The position numbers and the translations under genes are program-made. Of a stretch of 64,000 nt of DNA, positions 50,293-63,289 are shown in pieces. Numbering within the stretch: position 1 is the first letter of the stretch; every line of letters starts with the position of its first letter. The notes beneath the pieces are model-generated. The model had not been told where the DNA came from and did no database searches. It saw only the letters and a program-made list of their open reading frames with translations. The DNA is from Lumnitzera littorea (lineage: Eukaryota > Streptophyta > Magnoliopsida > Myrtales > Combretaceae): contig JAMXBB010000010.1 of NCBI GenBank assembly GCA_024138015.1, positions 7,266,197-7,330,196 of the forward strand. The letters are read 5' to 3'.

Positions 50293-51578
50293 GGCTATGT
50301 GTTTGGATTATGAAGAATGGGTGGAATAGCATATCCAAATCTAAAAATTCTATCATTATATTTATGAAGGAATATGTTGAGAGATGCCTTAGACTTAGAG
50401 GCACTTGTAAAGATATCAAAGAAAGAAACAATTTTCATTTCCATGCATTGTTTTGTCATAAAATGTGCAAACAGTATTGAGAATTCTTAAATTTTTTTTC
50501 AACTTTTAACAAGTGTACTAAGATATCCTTTAATATTTTTCTTTATAAATAAAATAATTAAACGTAATCCACAATTTCTTTTATCTTCTTTTGAAAATTT
50601 ACATAGCAAAATATTATTTATTTGTTTATTTATTTTTGTATTATCTTTTGTTTGCTATTTTGATGTTGTATTTCTAGATAGTTTCGAATTATTTAGGATA
50701 ATTATATCTCGTTAAATCTTGCTTTGTGGATTGTGTACTTGGGGAGGTGCTTTTTTCGATTTTGAAATTGCTCTTTTATCTCATACATACATACATGAAA
50801 ATCAGTAGCTCACACAATGAATAGACCTCTTTTATTTCCTCCGCCTCTTCCTTTGACTATAAAGTTAGGATCTTGCCATTTTTTTTTTTTTTCAACTAGG
50901 AGCGCTTTTTTTTTTTTTCAGTTATTTCATATGGAAAAGAAAAATTTCTGATAATTATTTATATCAAACCCTAGACGGAATCAAATGCAGTATTCTATAT
51001 TTCAGAATGTATATTGTATAAATTATAGGTTTAAGGTGGTTTCGTGTCCAATAGATACTTATGCACTAAAATTATCCTACGGAAGACCAAAATTTCCAAA
51101 AATTCGAAAAAGGAACAGCTGAAAATATCCAGCACCGTATAAGAAATAAATCGCGATTGGATGACCTACAAACGTTTTTCCATCCTAAATCATAGCATAA
51201 ACTACAATTATAAAAGGAACATTATCATTAGCACAGTGACAAAATGCCAAGATACCGATGACTGCTAATACAAAATAAGATCCCCCAGATGTACGGACAA
51301 TCAAAAGGAAGGATGAAATGTCAACCTTTGTATCTCACTATCTCCTTATCTAGGGACATTATCCCATCTGCTTTCTTACATGATGGATAACTTACGAAAA
51401 AAATTGATTAAAAAGAAAAAAAAAAAAGTCAAGGCAAGGCATTAAATATCTGTGGAAAAAAAAAATAAAGATATGACGCGGAAACAAGCACGCTTGTGCA
51501 TTATTATTGACATCGCATGTAAATAATAAAATACATTATTTGAATATTATTCTTACTTGTGGGGAAAAGTTATTGCAG
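49491..51578. other. Non-coding stretch between candidate exons
   Basis: AT-rich, with a compound (TA)n(TG)n microsatellite. At 51030-51360 composition is less AT-rich; one minus-strand frame of about 45 codons there is hydrophobic but lacks a start and a family signature. If the flanking candidate exons belong together, this is intron. Confidence 0.35.
50262..50292. repeat. Compound (TA)n(TG)n microsatellite
   Basis: Seven AT units followed directly by about nine TG units. Confidence 0.9.
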
Positions 51579-51693
51579 CTACGAGGATAGCGGATTGAGG
51601 CAATACCAAGGGAAGTCAATGCTGTTGGCTATTGCTGATAAGCTAGCTCGAAGGATCCAACAAGAGGAGGTTGATGAAGAATTTTTCAAATAA
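51579..51693 (+). CDS. Candidate terminal exon, unrecognised protein
   Basis: TTATTGCAG acceptor (ending 51578), then one base and 37 open codons to TAA (51691-51693). The peptide starts YEDSGLRQYQGKSMLLAIAD and ends in an amphipathic, charged tail (KLARRIQQEEVDEEFFK), with sense-codon use unlike the AT-rich flanks. A polyadenylation-compatible T/A-rich region follows. It reads like the conserved C terminus of a cellular protein, but I cannot name the family. Upstream exons might be 47658-47750 and 48154-48250; this link is inference from strand and order only. Confidence 0.42.
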
Positions 51694-52157
51694 TCCCCTT
51701 CCCCCTTCCTGTTTATGTTTAGTCTTTGTTAAGAAATGATGTAATCGTATGTGGCTGCAGCAGGAATGTTAAATCTGTAATTGATAGAAGAACTCATGTT
51801 ACAGAATATTTGCTGGATAATGGTGGTTAATTCAATCTGCCTTTTGTATTTTGTTTTCGAAAACTAATGTATATATTCCTATTTTATCCCAAATAACATC
51901 TTGTTGGGACTTAGGTTATAGGAAGAGTGTTATAAAATTAAAATTTTGCACGATATTTAGGTAGAGGTTACTATATCTGATGGTTGCAAGCCAATCTCTC
52001 TCTCTCCCTATATATATATCTTAAATGAACCATCTTATGTTTACAGTAATAATTGAAAATGGCATTGATATGACTGTAGCCACTTAATTATGCATATTTC
52101 TGAATCGGTAATTGAAACAAAATTTAAAAAAAAAAAAAAAAAGGGAAATATTCACAG

Positions 52158-52230
52158 GAACAAACTCGACTTAGATGCAGCTGTGTTTGGCAAGAATGAT
52201 CCATCTACCTTTGTAAAGGTTAAAGAATAA
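52158..52230 (+). CDS. Weak candidate terminal exon
   Basis: ATATTCACAG acceptor followed by one base and 23 open codons to TAA (NKLDLDAAVFGKNDPSTFVK, then VKE). Composition is less AT-rich than the neighbours. It could be an alternative last exon of the gene ending at 51693, or chance. No family recognised. Confidence 0.2.
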
Positions 52231-52276
52231 GATGAAACGGGGTTAAATAAAGAATTAGATGTATATTCCATTCAAT

Positions 52277-52307
<31 letters not shown>

Positions 52308-54729
52308 ATAGGATTTATATGTCATCTCATTTTCTTTTTGGATTTTAATATATACTGGTGAATGATACGCTCGTGCTACATATATATTTGTAAAAATATC
52401 AAATGTATGAAATATATAATCAAATATGATAATTCATCCACTTGTGCAAATTTTGCAATGAAAAATATATAATAATTAGAGTACTAATTATATCTCTCAA
52501 TAAATTTACTTACTTTTAACAAGTTATATTTATTAAAAAAAAAATAGAGAGATTTGATATAACAAATATAGTATAAGTAGGAAAGAGATGGAGAACAATT
52601 TTGTTAAATTCCCTAGTAAGAAGTAGAAATATCTAAGACAAAAAATGTGATATGAATAGGCTTAAGAAAGAAAATGATCTTATAAAATTATCTATTTACC
52701 CTTAATATTATCTAATTAGATTAACGTTGCTTATGCTTTAATTACTTTTTCACAATATATTTTAGGGGTAATTGATAAAAATGTGAAAAAAGGATAAAAA
52801 GTCTGAGTTCTAAAAAATATAGAAATAGATCAAATATATGTTAGAGTTAATGAAAGATCGTTCTTCTACCTTTTTGTGACAATATAGACACATATATTTA
52901 GAAAGATACTTTATTTAAGATATTGTGAAGGGAAGGAAAAGAAAAATGCGTAGAGAAAAACCCTAAATGTAAACATTTGGGAGGTAATGATCCAATCATT
53001 GTTCATTAAAACTTTTGAAGATGGTCCACCAAGTTCCTCAACATTTGGGAGGTGCAATAATTGAATCATGAAGATTGAAGACAGGGGAGATCTCTCTCTC
53101 TATATGTATCCTTATTATGTACAGCCATGCTGACGGTTTGGTTGTTGAATGACATTATTCAAGGGCAATATTGTGGATGGCTCTTGTCAATATATACATA
53201 CATATATATACATATATTTGGAAGGCACAAACGTCAACAATGATAGATACTATGCAGCTTATATCCACTATGAAAGCAGGTGGCATCAATCAATATTTCG
53301 GGTTTACTGGTTTTATGGAAAACGTCTTCCAAACATTTTCTCTTTCCTTTTGGTAATCTTTATAATCATAATAATTGATATTGTATTTGTTAAATATCGT
53401 CATAGGTTGTGATATTAGTGGTGCATAGTATATAGAAGTGATGATAGACCGTCGTATCAATTATTGGTTACCGGTAGTTATTGTGGTAATCTTAAAAGAT
53501 TATAGATACCACCATTACTGGTGCATATTGGAAAATGATGATGGAAGATGATGGCAGTTATCGGTCACTGGTTGTTGTGATAAGTAACTAAGGAAATGCT
53601 AATAGAAAATTATGACAACAATTTTCTGTCTATAAAAGGGAAAATTATTTTTCCTATTTTTCATTCACATTTTTAGCTACGGTTAAGTCTGATCACTATA
53701 TTTGTCAATGTTAAAACTTTGGTTATCAAAATATAAAAAAAAAAAAAAAGTGCCGAAAATACTTTCATCGAAAAGATGCCCTTAGAAAAAGTTAACGAGC
53801 ATTTCAAGATTATCGATTAGAAAGTTGAAGAGACAAAACTTAATTTTTATCATTTCATTTTTATGTTTAACAACAGACCATTATCACAATTTAAGGATGA
53901 GAGAATTCAACCTTAATTTATTTTATTAAAAAATTAATATTTATATAATTAAATTATAACGATCGTAATATCTCTCCATTATTTACCGCACAAGGTAAAT
54001 GATAATATCCCAAATTCTCATCAACACGTCTAGGTTTGTGTTTGGATCAGGATAAATTTGCATGTGGTTAGATAAATTCTGCTCTTGATTGCGGATTTCT
54101 CAGCTTGATAGCGTATTTAAGAAAAGTGATTTTGTAACTGTCACATGAGACCGTTCTTTTTTTTTTTTTTTTCCATTTATTTACATAAGTTTCCTATTAA
54201 GGAGATATAAATATGTATTTGTTTAGAATTGAATCTTATATCATGTTTTGTACGGGAGAATTGAGAATGGATTAGAATGTATTCTTTTTTTCGTGTTTAA
54301 AAGTACATTAAAAAGATAAATTGTGATTTCATGAAATTAGCAATTACGGCTTCAATAAAAAATTTGATTCTGTTTTTGAAAAGGAGGCATCTGATTCCAC
54401 ATTTGACAAGGTGGAATTTTATTCTCTCTTTATAAATTAAAACTAATTAAAATTACTTATTTAGCCTTTAAACAAATTATGACATATAATAATTGGAGGT
54501 ATTTTTTACAAATAATATTATTTGTGCATTTAGTGTTTTTTTATTCATCGAACAATTTCAAATACAAGAAAGGATTTCTCATTTCAATATTCATTCCATT
54601 TTGAACTATTCTTTTGTATCAAACATGGCATTAATGCTCAATTCATTTATGCACTATTAATGTTAAAAAAAAAATAAAAATTGATGACGATGTGATAGAC
54701 TTTTTGAATTTTGAAAATGCAATTTCATC
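52231..54729. other. Non-coding stretch
   Basis: AT-rich, with a TA microsatellite (52277-52302), A-runs and a possible foldback element at about 54200-54630, whose left part (gtatttgtttagaattgaatc) and right end (ttgtatcaaacatggc) hint at a MITE. Overlapping open frames at 53149-53412 are not supported as genes. Confidence 0.35.
52277..52302. repeat. (TA)13 microsatellite
   Basis: Thirteen uninterrupted TA units. Confidence 0.9.
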
Positions 54730-55250
54730 TATCTAATTTTTTTTAAAAAAGTATATATATAATATAATATACTATACATATATATGATATATATAATCCA
54801 AACATATTATGCATATACTATATATAATAATAATATAATATATATAAATATAATACAATACAAACAAGTATGTATTATATATTTTATATTATTAATATAC
54901 TATACTATATATATTTATATACTATATAATATATTATATATAATATTAACATATATTATGGATTAAGGGAAATTCGATTCATGAGAACAATAGTTGATAT
55001 ATCAACTTAAAGTTTTAGATTTAACAGGAAAAAATAAATAAATAAATAGGCTACAAATTATTTATAATAATTGATGTAAATTCAAAAAAATGAAAAAAAA
55101 AATTATTTATAACAATTAAGGAAAATTCGAAAAAAAAAAGTATAAAAACCTACGATTTAAGGGTCATGCTGGGCCCAATTCACTCTCCAACTAACTAGTA
55201 AATTGATGATTCAAGGCTGATTCCAAGTTGGGTCGAACCGGCACACCAGT
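54730..55250 (+). mobile_element. AT-rich MITE-like element, diverged relative of 44189-44766
   Basis: Shares with the first copy, in order: a TA-run interior containing acaaacaagtat.ta, ttcatga.aacaa, taaagtttta.attta, ctacaaatta, caatt.actc, and a 3' part with gttcaag / gattcaag. Its left end could not be matched, so it may be truncated. The right end reads gggtcgaaccgg near 55231. No coding capacity. Confidence 0.5.
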
Positions 55251-57680
55251 CTACCTAAGATACTTTATAGTTAGATATTCACTGAACCTCCATTACATGT
55301 GGATCGGAAAATGATAATAGCTATTTTTATTCACACTATTCAAATGATCAAAGCTTTTTTGAGCTACCTCTATGAAATGTTTCGCTCATATTTTATGTAT
55401 ATAACGTTTGAATACTATAAATAAATGGGAACTTTTATCTTCTACCCTTTATTTTAACGGACAAGTTTAACCCTCTATTCTATTATTCATTTTATATTAA
55501 TTAGATTTAGATTGTTAAAAACACAATTGGTTAAACAATTCAAATTTAATAAATATATAATTAATAATAGAATGAAGAGTTAAATCAATTTCATCAAAAA
55601 CATGAATAGAATTGTAGAAAAATTCTAAATAATATTTGAACAAATTACTCAAAACTTGTACCGTATGTTCACTTAAAGGGAATGATGATTCCATTCCCCT
55701 CTTATTCTTTACTAAATCTCTATTGCTACGTTTACTTTACAAAATCATAATTACCAAAGAATCCTCATTCTTAAAAATTAAGAATCAGGATTCCTTACTT
55801 GAAGTTATGAATTGTAATTGTAAGGAAAAATGATCATTATTACCTTTTTCTTCTTCTTCTTCTTCTTCACAATGTTACCCACCATTGCCATTTTCTCCTC
55901 ACCCAGCATTGCACCACCACCGTTACCCACCTAACTCTGATGACTCACTACAGACAACTATCAAACAACCCTTGTGCCCATCAAAGTATTTTGGTAAGCT
56001 CTTAATTAAACAAAAACAAAATCAAGCCAGTGTCATCAAGATTTGTTGAGATTAAGGCAAGGACAAATAATTGATATCGAAGTTGGGATAAAAACGATGG
56101 TAAACTCTCGTGCAAAAGGAAAAGCAAAATCACTGTTTTTGAGATATATCGTACAAACAAGTGTACGCCATTCATTGGTTTTTATTTATTTATTTATTAA
56201 TCTTTTCATTTCTTTGAAACCAAATAAGATGAAGAAATTTTTGAAGTAAATCCTTAGATTGAAGATTGAGGAAAAAACAGAAAATTAAAGATGAGGGCTT
56301 GATGATGAAAAGATCAGATTAAAGATAACAGTTAGATTTTATTTTATTTTTTGTTGGTTAAAGATAGAGTTTTTGAAAAGAAAATAAACATTGGAAAGGA
56401 AGATGATAAGAGTACAATTGACTTTTTAATTTCTATTATGTATCCACACTTAATGGAACTTTTGTACAACTAAATAGTGTAATTAGCATTACTCCCTTAT
56501 TCCATTACATAAGAATATTAATTCAATTCCTCCCTTATTCTATTCAAATAAATGAACGAGTTGGTAAATTTAACCTTCATCACCATCGTTAGTATCACGT
56601 TTTTGACGTTTAAGCAAAGAGTGTACCATGTTTTTCTTTCTCAATTTGACAAAGCTTCATTTGAGTGGTGCCGCTCCATAGCAATTAAGTAAATTGTTCC
56701 CTTTTGTAACATTCAAAACATTTTCAAATAAACCTAATCAATATAAATATTTAATGCAAAGTCTTTATATCTCACTTAATTCACTTAATATCAAAGTCTT
56801 GCAATTTAGACTTGATAAACACAAACTATATGGATGTTGATGTTTGCATGTAGTGCCAAGGCACTAAGTAAAAGGTTTTGAGAGTTTGATCATGAAAATG
56901 TAGTTGTCATGTAATGTATATCATGTAATAATCTAACATCATAAGGTCTCATATAGGATTGTAAGGGAGTTAAGTTGAGATGCTCAAGTAATAAGACTAT
57001 GGCTCAATGCATAAGTTATTTGTGTTTTGATATTAAATAATAATTTCCCTACTTATTGCATGATTAATTGACAAAACATATATAAGTTATCCCATTTGTA
57101 TTATTTGGCTACATTGATTAGACTAATGGAGCATTTTAGTGGAACGATGAATTATTGTACTTATATAATGAATTTTTACTATTTATAGATTATACATACA
57201 AGATAAATTCACTATTTTATCCCTTATCTAATCATATTCATATTTCACATGCCAAAGACTCAAAATAATGGTAAGAGGCATTAACAACCAATACCTTATC
57301 GGTAAAATAATTAGTCGATGATTGATACACTGACTAGATAAAGCCAAAAGAAAATGTGTTTTATCTCCTTGAGAACTATAAATGATATTCCCGATAAATG
57401 GATAAAGCTGTAACAAGGAAACGAAGAAGAAGTTAGGATAGAGAGATAGACGTGCATATACCTTTTCATGATTCTTACATGTGATTTCCTAAGGTAAATA
57501 GATGCAAGAAAATAATTATTTCAATTCATATCTAAAATCTTTCTTATCCTAATACACCTGTATCTATGTAAGTTTTGTTCAAGCAATAAGATAAGGGGTT
57601 GTTGCTTTGTGGCGTTGGAGATATCGGATAATTATTTCCTTTTTCCTCATCTCATTACTCATGTATATATGTTAGTAGAC
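55251..57680. other. Non-coding stretch
   Basis: Contains a (TTC)7 microsatellite (55848-55868) and inverted gggaatgat/attcccc-type words at 55670-55700 and 56490-56540 that may mark old foldback elements. Open frames at 55636-55833, 56043-56249 and 57228-57416 show no domain. Confidence 0.35.
55848..55868. repeat. (TTC)7 microsatellite
   Basis: Seven uninterrupted TTC units. Confidence 0.9.
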
Positions 57681-57681
57681 T

Positions 57682-59500
57682 TGTTAAACCCTATTTTAGG
57701 GTTACATCAAAACTAAGACTTAATTTAAAATCATGCATAAATCTTATTAAATTGAAGTATAGAGGTTTAAAACTAGGATCTCGTAACTTTTAACCTTATA
57801 ATTATTAATCAATTTAAGGAAATAAAGAGTTTTTATGACTTTGATTGATTTAATAAATGCAGAAGGGAAATATGCGATATGAATTTTAATTACCATTTTA
57901 GTGAATTTGATTTGTTTTTTGATATTAAGTGTAGAAACAATCAAATTTAGGATAGTTTGGGCTAATGGTTTCAATCACAATGTCCTAAATGGAGTCCCTC
58001 ACGTTAGGAAAACTTTTTTAGGTTGTGGTTGTTAAGGCTATCAACCATGTCTTAATGTAATCAATAACTTTGGCTTGTTGGAACTCTAGTTGATTATGTT
58101 TGACCATATTGGTCTTCTATGTGACTTATGGACCTAGAAAAATGATTTTGGAGTATAATTTAGGTATAAATTCTAATCTTTATGTATCATCTTTAAGTAT
58201 TGATATTTTCTTAAATTAAGAAAAGTTTTATGGGTTAAATCTAAGTAAACAGAATGCTGATTATATGCTAGTTATACCTATAAGGACTTGAAATCAATCA
58301 ATCTAACAATGTTGTACCTCAATTTGTTGAATATTGTTTAAGCATGACTAGTGTTGGTTACCATTCTAAATAGGTGGGTCATGTATTGGGCATCTTCACC
58401 TTTTTGGGACACATGTTTAAAGATAGAGTCTTAATAATTAGGTAATATAACCAATAATAATTTTAAATAAGTTGATCATTGATATGGCAAGATTATGAAA
58501 TGCAAGACATCTTATGAGATGTTATCAATCGGTCACAATTGTGACTTATGCTACAATTGTAAATAGAAGTAATGGATAGGACTATGATTGGTTAGGATAT
58601 GTAGTAACTTTATGATAGAAATCAAGCTACAAACCTCTGACCTGAGCCCATACGCAAAGACTCGAAAGCTTAGTAAGTGCATTCTCTTTTCTTGACCTAC
58701 ACTTAAAGAATCCGAGTTGTTTCTATCCGTCAACCCATTGCCATTGCCACTATTAGTCAAGATCTCTCATGTCTATCAATGATCTTTGAATATCAACTTG
58801 AGGAGTGCTTGATTGACAATTCGACTCACTCACTCATTAGCTTGGCTACAGCTGTTTTAAGCTCCCTAGATCATGTTTGAGTTGATACAACTCTAAATAG
58901 CTTACAGACCAGCATGGCACCTTCAGAATCCACTTGTACTCTTTTGTCTATTTCTCCAAAGGCTTCTCTAGTGAATGATTGCCACATGGCCAAGCCATCT
59001 ACGTGAAAAAATTTGCTAAAAAAGCTTCTATTTTCTACAATTTCTTTTATACCCTTATCAATTTCTTATATTTTACTTAATTTAGACAATCCCCTTTTGA
59101 TATTTTCCATATTTAGTAGGTTGCCTTAATGTTTCAGGTATAAATACCCTGTTGTAAGCAACCGCAATCATCATCCATTACTGAAAATATTGAGTTTCTT
59201 TCTTGTGAGCTCTTAGCTTACTTATTCGACTTACCTACTCTCATCTTAACTCTTAAATAATGTTAGGTGGCGAGTAACCTCATTAAACTACTTGTGCATC
59301 ATATTGAGCTAGTTTGTGAGTCCATAAACTTTCTTAATATATCACATCTTTGGAATTTTTTGTAGGTTTCACTTGTTCTTACTATTCTTTTTCGCGTATT
59401 TTCACCGTTTATTTCAAGCTTTATGTGAACTTGGACTTACCTTAGATACAGTTGACCTTATCTACTCTTAGCGTAGCGTATTATTTTAATACTAGAGCAG
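57682..59500 (+). repeat. Probable 5' LTR of the gypsy element at the right edge (start uncertain)
   Basis: The region upstream of a primer-binding-site-like sequence contains a TATA box (TATAAATA, 59139-59146) followed by a TC-rich leader-like part, as in an LTR. A possible start is TGTTAAACCC at 57682, but without the 3' LTR in view neither end can be proved. It contains no coding sequence. Confidence 0.45.
59139..59146 (+). promoter_or_regulatory. TATA box of the gypsy LTR
   Basis: TATAAATA about 800 bp upstream of gag, followed by ccctgttgtaagcaacc and TC-rich sequence. Confidence 0.5.
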
Positions 59501-59504
59501 AGGT

Positions 59505-59516
59505 TGGTATTGAGTA
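59505..59516 (+). promoter_or_regulatory. Probable gypsy primer-binding site
   Basis: TGGTATTGAGTA resembles the initiator methionine tRNA complement TGGTATCAGAGC in its first half. Its position, 430 bp before the gag ATG, is appropriate. Confidence 0.4.
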
Positions 59517-59933
59517 AATCACTATTGTGCTATGTCATTTCATTTTTGCGTTGATTACTATTTGTGTTCGAAGTGTGTTGAATAGTGTAATAACTATTGA
59601 GGTTGTTCGCAAGTTAGCTATAAGTGTTCGAGTGAGTAATGGAAGTGGTTATTTTGTTCTATTATATTAGTTGTCATATAGTACTCTATTTTACTCTGTT
59701 TTAAGTTGTCTAAAACAAAGCTAGTCATAGTTGGTCCTTTTCGTACGAGATTTGATGACGTTAACTATCGTGTTGATCTTAGCAGTAAGACAACGTTAGG
59801 TTACGGCTTTTGTTTCTTTCGTTGAGTGTGTATGTTCCGTATTAGTGGTGGATTGATTGATTAGAAGCAATGTGTGTTGTTTTTGGTAATACAAGTATTA
59901 TCTATTTGATATGAGTACAAGATTGAGTGAAGA

Positions 59934-61110
59934 ATGACTATCTCAAGTGTTAATGTTGATATTGGAGATGATAGTAGTGGTATTGTTCACCACGATCAAC
60001 AAAACACCCTTAGAAGTTCTAATGAATGGTTTGATGAAGTGACTAACTTAATAATTAACTTGACTCAAATTGTTCATGCATTAGCCTCTCTACTTGTTGA
60101 ATTCATCTACAACACTCTTCAAGCTGCTCCAAAAGCTAATATTGCAGCTCATAATGTCCAACCTGCCCAAAGGGAAGTCCTCGCTTAGCAAAACTGAGTT
60201 AGAGAAGTAAGAGGACACGTGCGGAGGAGGATAGACCAAGGTGAAGTAGATAAGGAAAATGAAGAGGAGTATAATGAAGTGGATGTGAGAGCACATGCAC
60301 CCTGAGTTGCCAACTATGTAAAACTTCAGATTCCAAGCTTCAATAGTTTTAGAGATGATGATGACTACCTTAATTGGGAAGAGAAAGAAATGCATGTATT
60401 TGATTACTAACGATACGAGGACAATGATAAGGTTAGAATTGCTGCTATTGAGATCTTAGGCTATGCTACAATATGGTGGAAAATTGTTTAAGCCATGAGA
60501 AGGTGTGATGGATATAAAGAGGTCAGTACTTGGCCTAAGATGAAGAGAGTTCTTAGAGCAAGATTTATACCAGATAACTATCTACAAGGTACTTTTGCTT
60601 GACTTCAAGAATTGAAACAAGGAGGCCGCATTATTGATGAGTACATACGAGAATTCTAAGTACTTATGATTACATGTGAGGTAAGTGAGCTCTTGGCCCG
60701 AACAGTATTTAGATTCTTGACTAGATTGAGAGCCGAGATCGAGATATAGTAAAGCTATAACATTTTGTCACACTGGATGAAGTTATAAGAATTGCGTAGC
60801 ATATAGAACAACTGAGGTAGAATAAGCCAACCTAACCTCAATTGAGTCGACCTGTTTAAAATAGTCAACCTGTCCAAGGCAGTAACCGAATTCAATATAA
60901 CACTAAGCCTAGTTAAAGGACTAGCGTCATGACTAAGTAAAAGAGCTACCTTGCCGACTAAGAAGTGTTAAAAGAGAACATTTGAAAAAGGCCAAAGATT
61001 AGAATAGAAGACAAGCCAAATTAAGTGTTTTAAGTGCTAGGGTTTTGGTCACATAACCGCCTAGTGCCTCAACTGATGTATCATGGTCATTAAAGGTGAG
61101 TTCCCTAGCA
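59934..61110 (+). pseudogene. Gypsy gag remnant
   Basis: Begins at ATG 59934 (MTISSVNVDIGDDSSG). After an N-terminal part and a stop at 60186 it enters the capsid-type domain (about 60325-60720): LQIPSFNSFRDDDDYLNWEE, then KVRIAAIEILGYATIWWK, then STWPKMKRVLRARFIPDNYL, then LKQGGRIIDEYIREF. A zinc-knuckle remnant (KCF.C..FGHITA.C) lies at about 61020-61070. Gag forms the particle that houses reverse transcription. Stops (mostly TAG/TAA/TGA at former sense codons) and shifts prevent expression. Confidence 0.75.
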
Positions 61111-61700
61111 TTGAAGTAGAAAATATTGACTAAGAGCCTAAAGAGACGACTAAACTAAAAGAGGAAGCCGAGGTGCGTGGTGAAGAACTTATTGAAGAGA
61201 ATGTATGCACAAATGACCTGGACAAGCTAACTTTAGTTATTTGAAGAGCATTGAACATTAAGCTAACTTTTGAGGAGGAGCAACAAGAAAACTTATTCAT
61301 ATCACATGCAAAGTAAACTATTAGGTATGGCACTTATTGTAGACAATGGAAGTTGTACTAATGTAGCATCTGCTAACTTGGTTCAGGAGCTTAAGTTATT
61401 GACTTTATCACATCTAAGACCATATAAGCCGCATTGGCTAAATAAGAAGGGAGCACTATATGTCATTCGGTAAGTATTATTGCCGTTGCCTATCTCAATT
61501 AGGAATCATTTTGATAAAGTTCTATGTGACATATTGCCTCTGTGCACATCACATGTGTTATTGGGCTGACTTTAGTTATTTGATCAAAGGGTCATACATG
61601 ATAGGTTTAAGAATAAGTATATGTTTGAAAAGGAAGGGAAGAAGATCACTTTAAACCTTACGGACTCGAGTCAAGTAAGTAAATTGTAAGCTAAGTTAGC
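61111..61700 (+). pseudogene. Gypsy protease remnant
   Basis: IVDNGSCTNVASANLVQELK (about 61336-61395) corresponds to the retroviral-type aspartic protease of plant gypsy elements; the usual D-(S/G)-G here reads D-N-G. It continues RPYKPHWLNKKGAL (about 61423), then a shifted stretch with a former LL..P/D-type segment. Protease would cut the Gag-Pol precursor. The reading frame is broken after about 61470. Confidence 0.65.
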
Positions 61701-61959
61701 CTAAGGATTCAAGAAGACATTAGTTTTGAGTCGATCTGAGCTCTAAGAAGCCATTAAATCCAATGTATTGACCTTTCTATTAATCAGAAGGCTATTGGAA
61801 TTGAAGGAGTAAGCTATGAACCTAAAGAGGTGAGAAAATTGTTAGATGAGTATGCCAATCTATTTTCCAAATAGTTGCTTGAAATACTATACCTTTTTAA
61901 GGAATTAAGCACTGTATTGACTTGATACTTGGTGTTACCCTACCAAACAAACCTGCTTA

Positions 61960-63180
61960 TTAGATGAATCCTAAGCAAGCTACTAAGCTCCAGAGGTAAG
62001 TCAACGAGTTATTGGAAAAAGGATATTTGAGGGAAAGCCTTAGTCCATGTATTGTGCTAGTCTTACTTGTACTAAAGAAAGATGGTAGTTAGCAAATGTA
62101 CGTAAATTATAGAGTTGTTAATAAAATCATGATCAAGTATAGGTACTTTATTCCAAGATTAGATGATATGCTTGATAAAGTGAATGGTGCTAGAATCTTC
62201 AATAAGATCAACTTGATGTCTAATTATCATCAAATTCGCATAAGGTAAAGAGATGAGTGGAAAATTGCATTTACGACTCAACATGGTTTATAAGAGTGGA
62301 TAGTAATGCTCTTTGGCTTATCCAATGGCTCGAGCACTATCATGAGATTAATGAATCATGTATCACGAAATTTGATTAGAAAATTTGTTATAGTATACTT
62401 TGATGACATCCTTATGTACAGTGTTGACTTACTACATCATATTGACCATCTCTAAGTTGTATTTGATGTGTTCCAAGCTAAGAAATTATTTGGAAATTTG
62501 AAGAAGTGTTGTTTCTGTTAGGACAAAGAGATCTTCTTTGGATATATAGTTGATGGAGGAAGTATAAGGGTTGATGATGAGAAGATCCGAGCTATAGTTG
62601 ATTGGTTAGCCTCAACCACTTATGCTGAGTTAAGGAGCTTCCATGGTTTAGCTTCCTTTTACCGCTGCTTCATTCAAGGTTTTAGTAGCATTGTTATATC
62701 CCTCACCGAGCTAACAAAGAAGAATGTAAAATTCAAGTGGTAAGAGAAGCAAGAAGAAGTTTTGTCAAGTTGAAGGAGAGATTAACCTATGCACATGTTT
62801 TGGCTTTGCTTGACTTCGATAAATTTAAGCTTAAGTATGATGCATTGAGTGTTGGCATAGGTGCTATGCTAACATAGGAAGGCTGACATGTTACATATCA
62901 TAATGAGAAATTGGGATGACCATAGTTGAATTACTCTGTATATGAAAAGAAACTCCTTGCATTAATCCAAGCTCTTTAAGTATGCCAATATTATCTACTA
63001 CTAAGAGAACTTGTCATTTATACTGATCATGAATCTTTAAGGTACTTGCGAAGTCAAACTAAGCTTTCGAAGAGGCAAGCTCGATGGGTTGAATTTCTAA
63101 AAGGATTCAATTTTGTAATTAAATATAAACAAGGCAAGACTAATGTAGTTGCCAATGCCCTATCTAATAGATATATTTTT
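61960..63180 (+). pseudogene. Gypsy reverse transcriptase and RNase H remnant
   Basis: RT: NELLEKGYLRESLSPC (about 62007), LKKDGS, YRVVNKI, FNKINLMSNYHQIRIR, IAFTTQHGL and FGLSNG, then the active-site box YFDDIL (62396-62413) with both Asp residues intact, then FGYIVDGGSIRVDDEKIRAI. A palm-to-RNase H linker follows (ELRSFHGLASFYRCFIQGFS). RNase H: LKYDALSVGIGAML (about 62829), YSVYEKKLLALIQAL, YTDHESLRYL (about 63019) and WVEFLKGFNFVIKYKQGKTN. Stops and at least two frame changes interrupt it. The RNase H catalytic positions look largely preserved (YD, E, TDH). Confidence 0.85.
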
Positions 63181-63289
63181 CTTACTGAGTTGTAAACCAA
63201 ACTAATAGGGTTTGCAACAATTAAGGAGCAATATCTTCGAGACCCACATTTTGGTTCCATATATGGATGATATTGAGAAAGGTGAGTAG

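Noticed and set aside
51230..51400. Hydrophobic 45-codon minus-strand frame
   Set aside because: Stop just upstream, no initiator, no acceptor of quality, no family signature.
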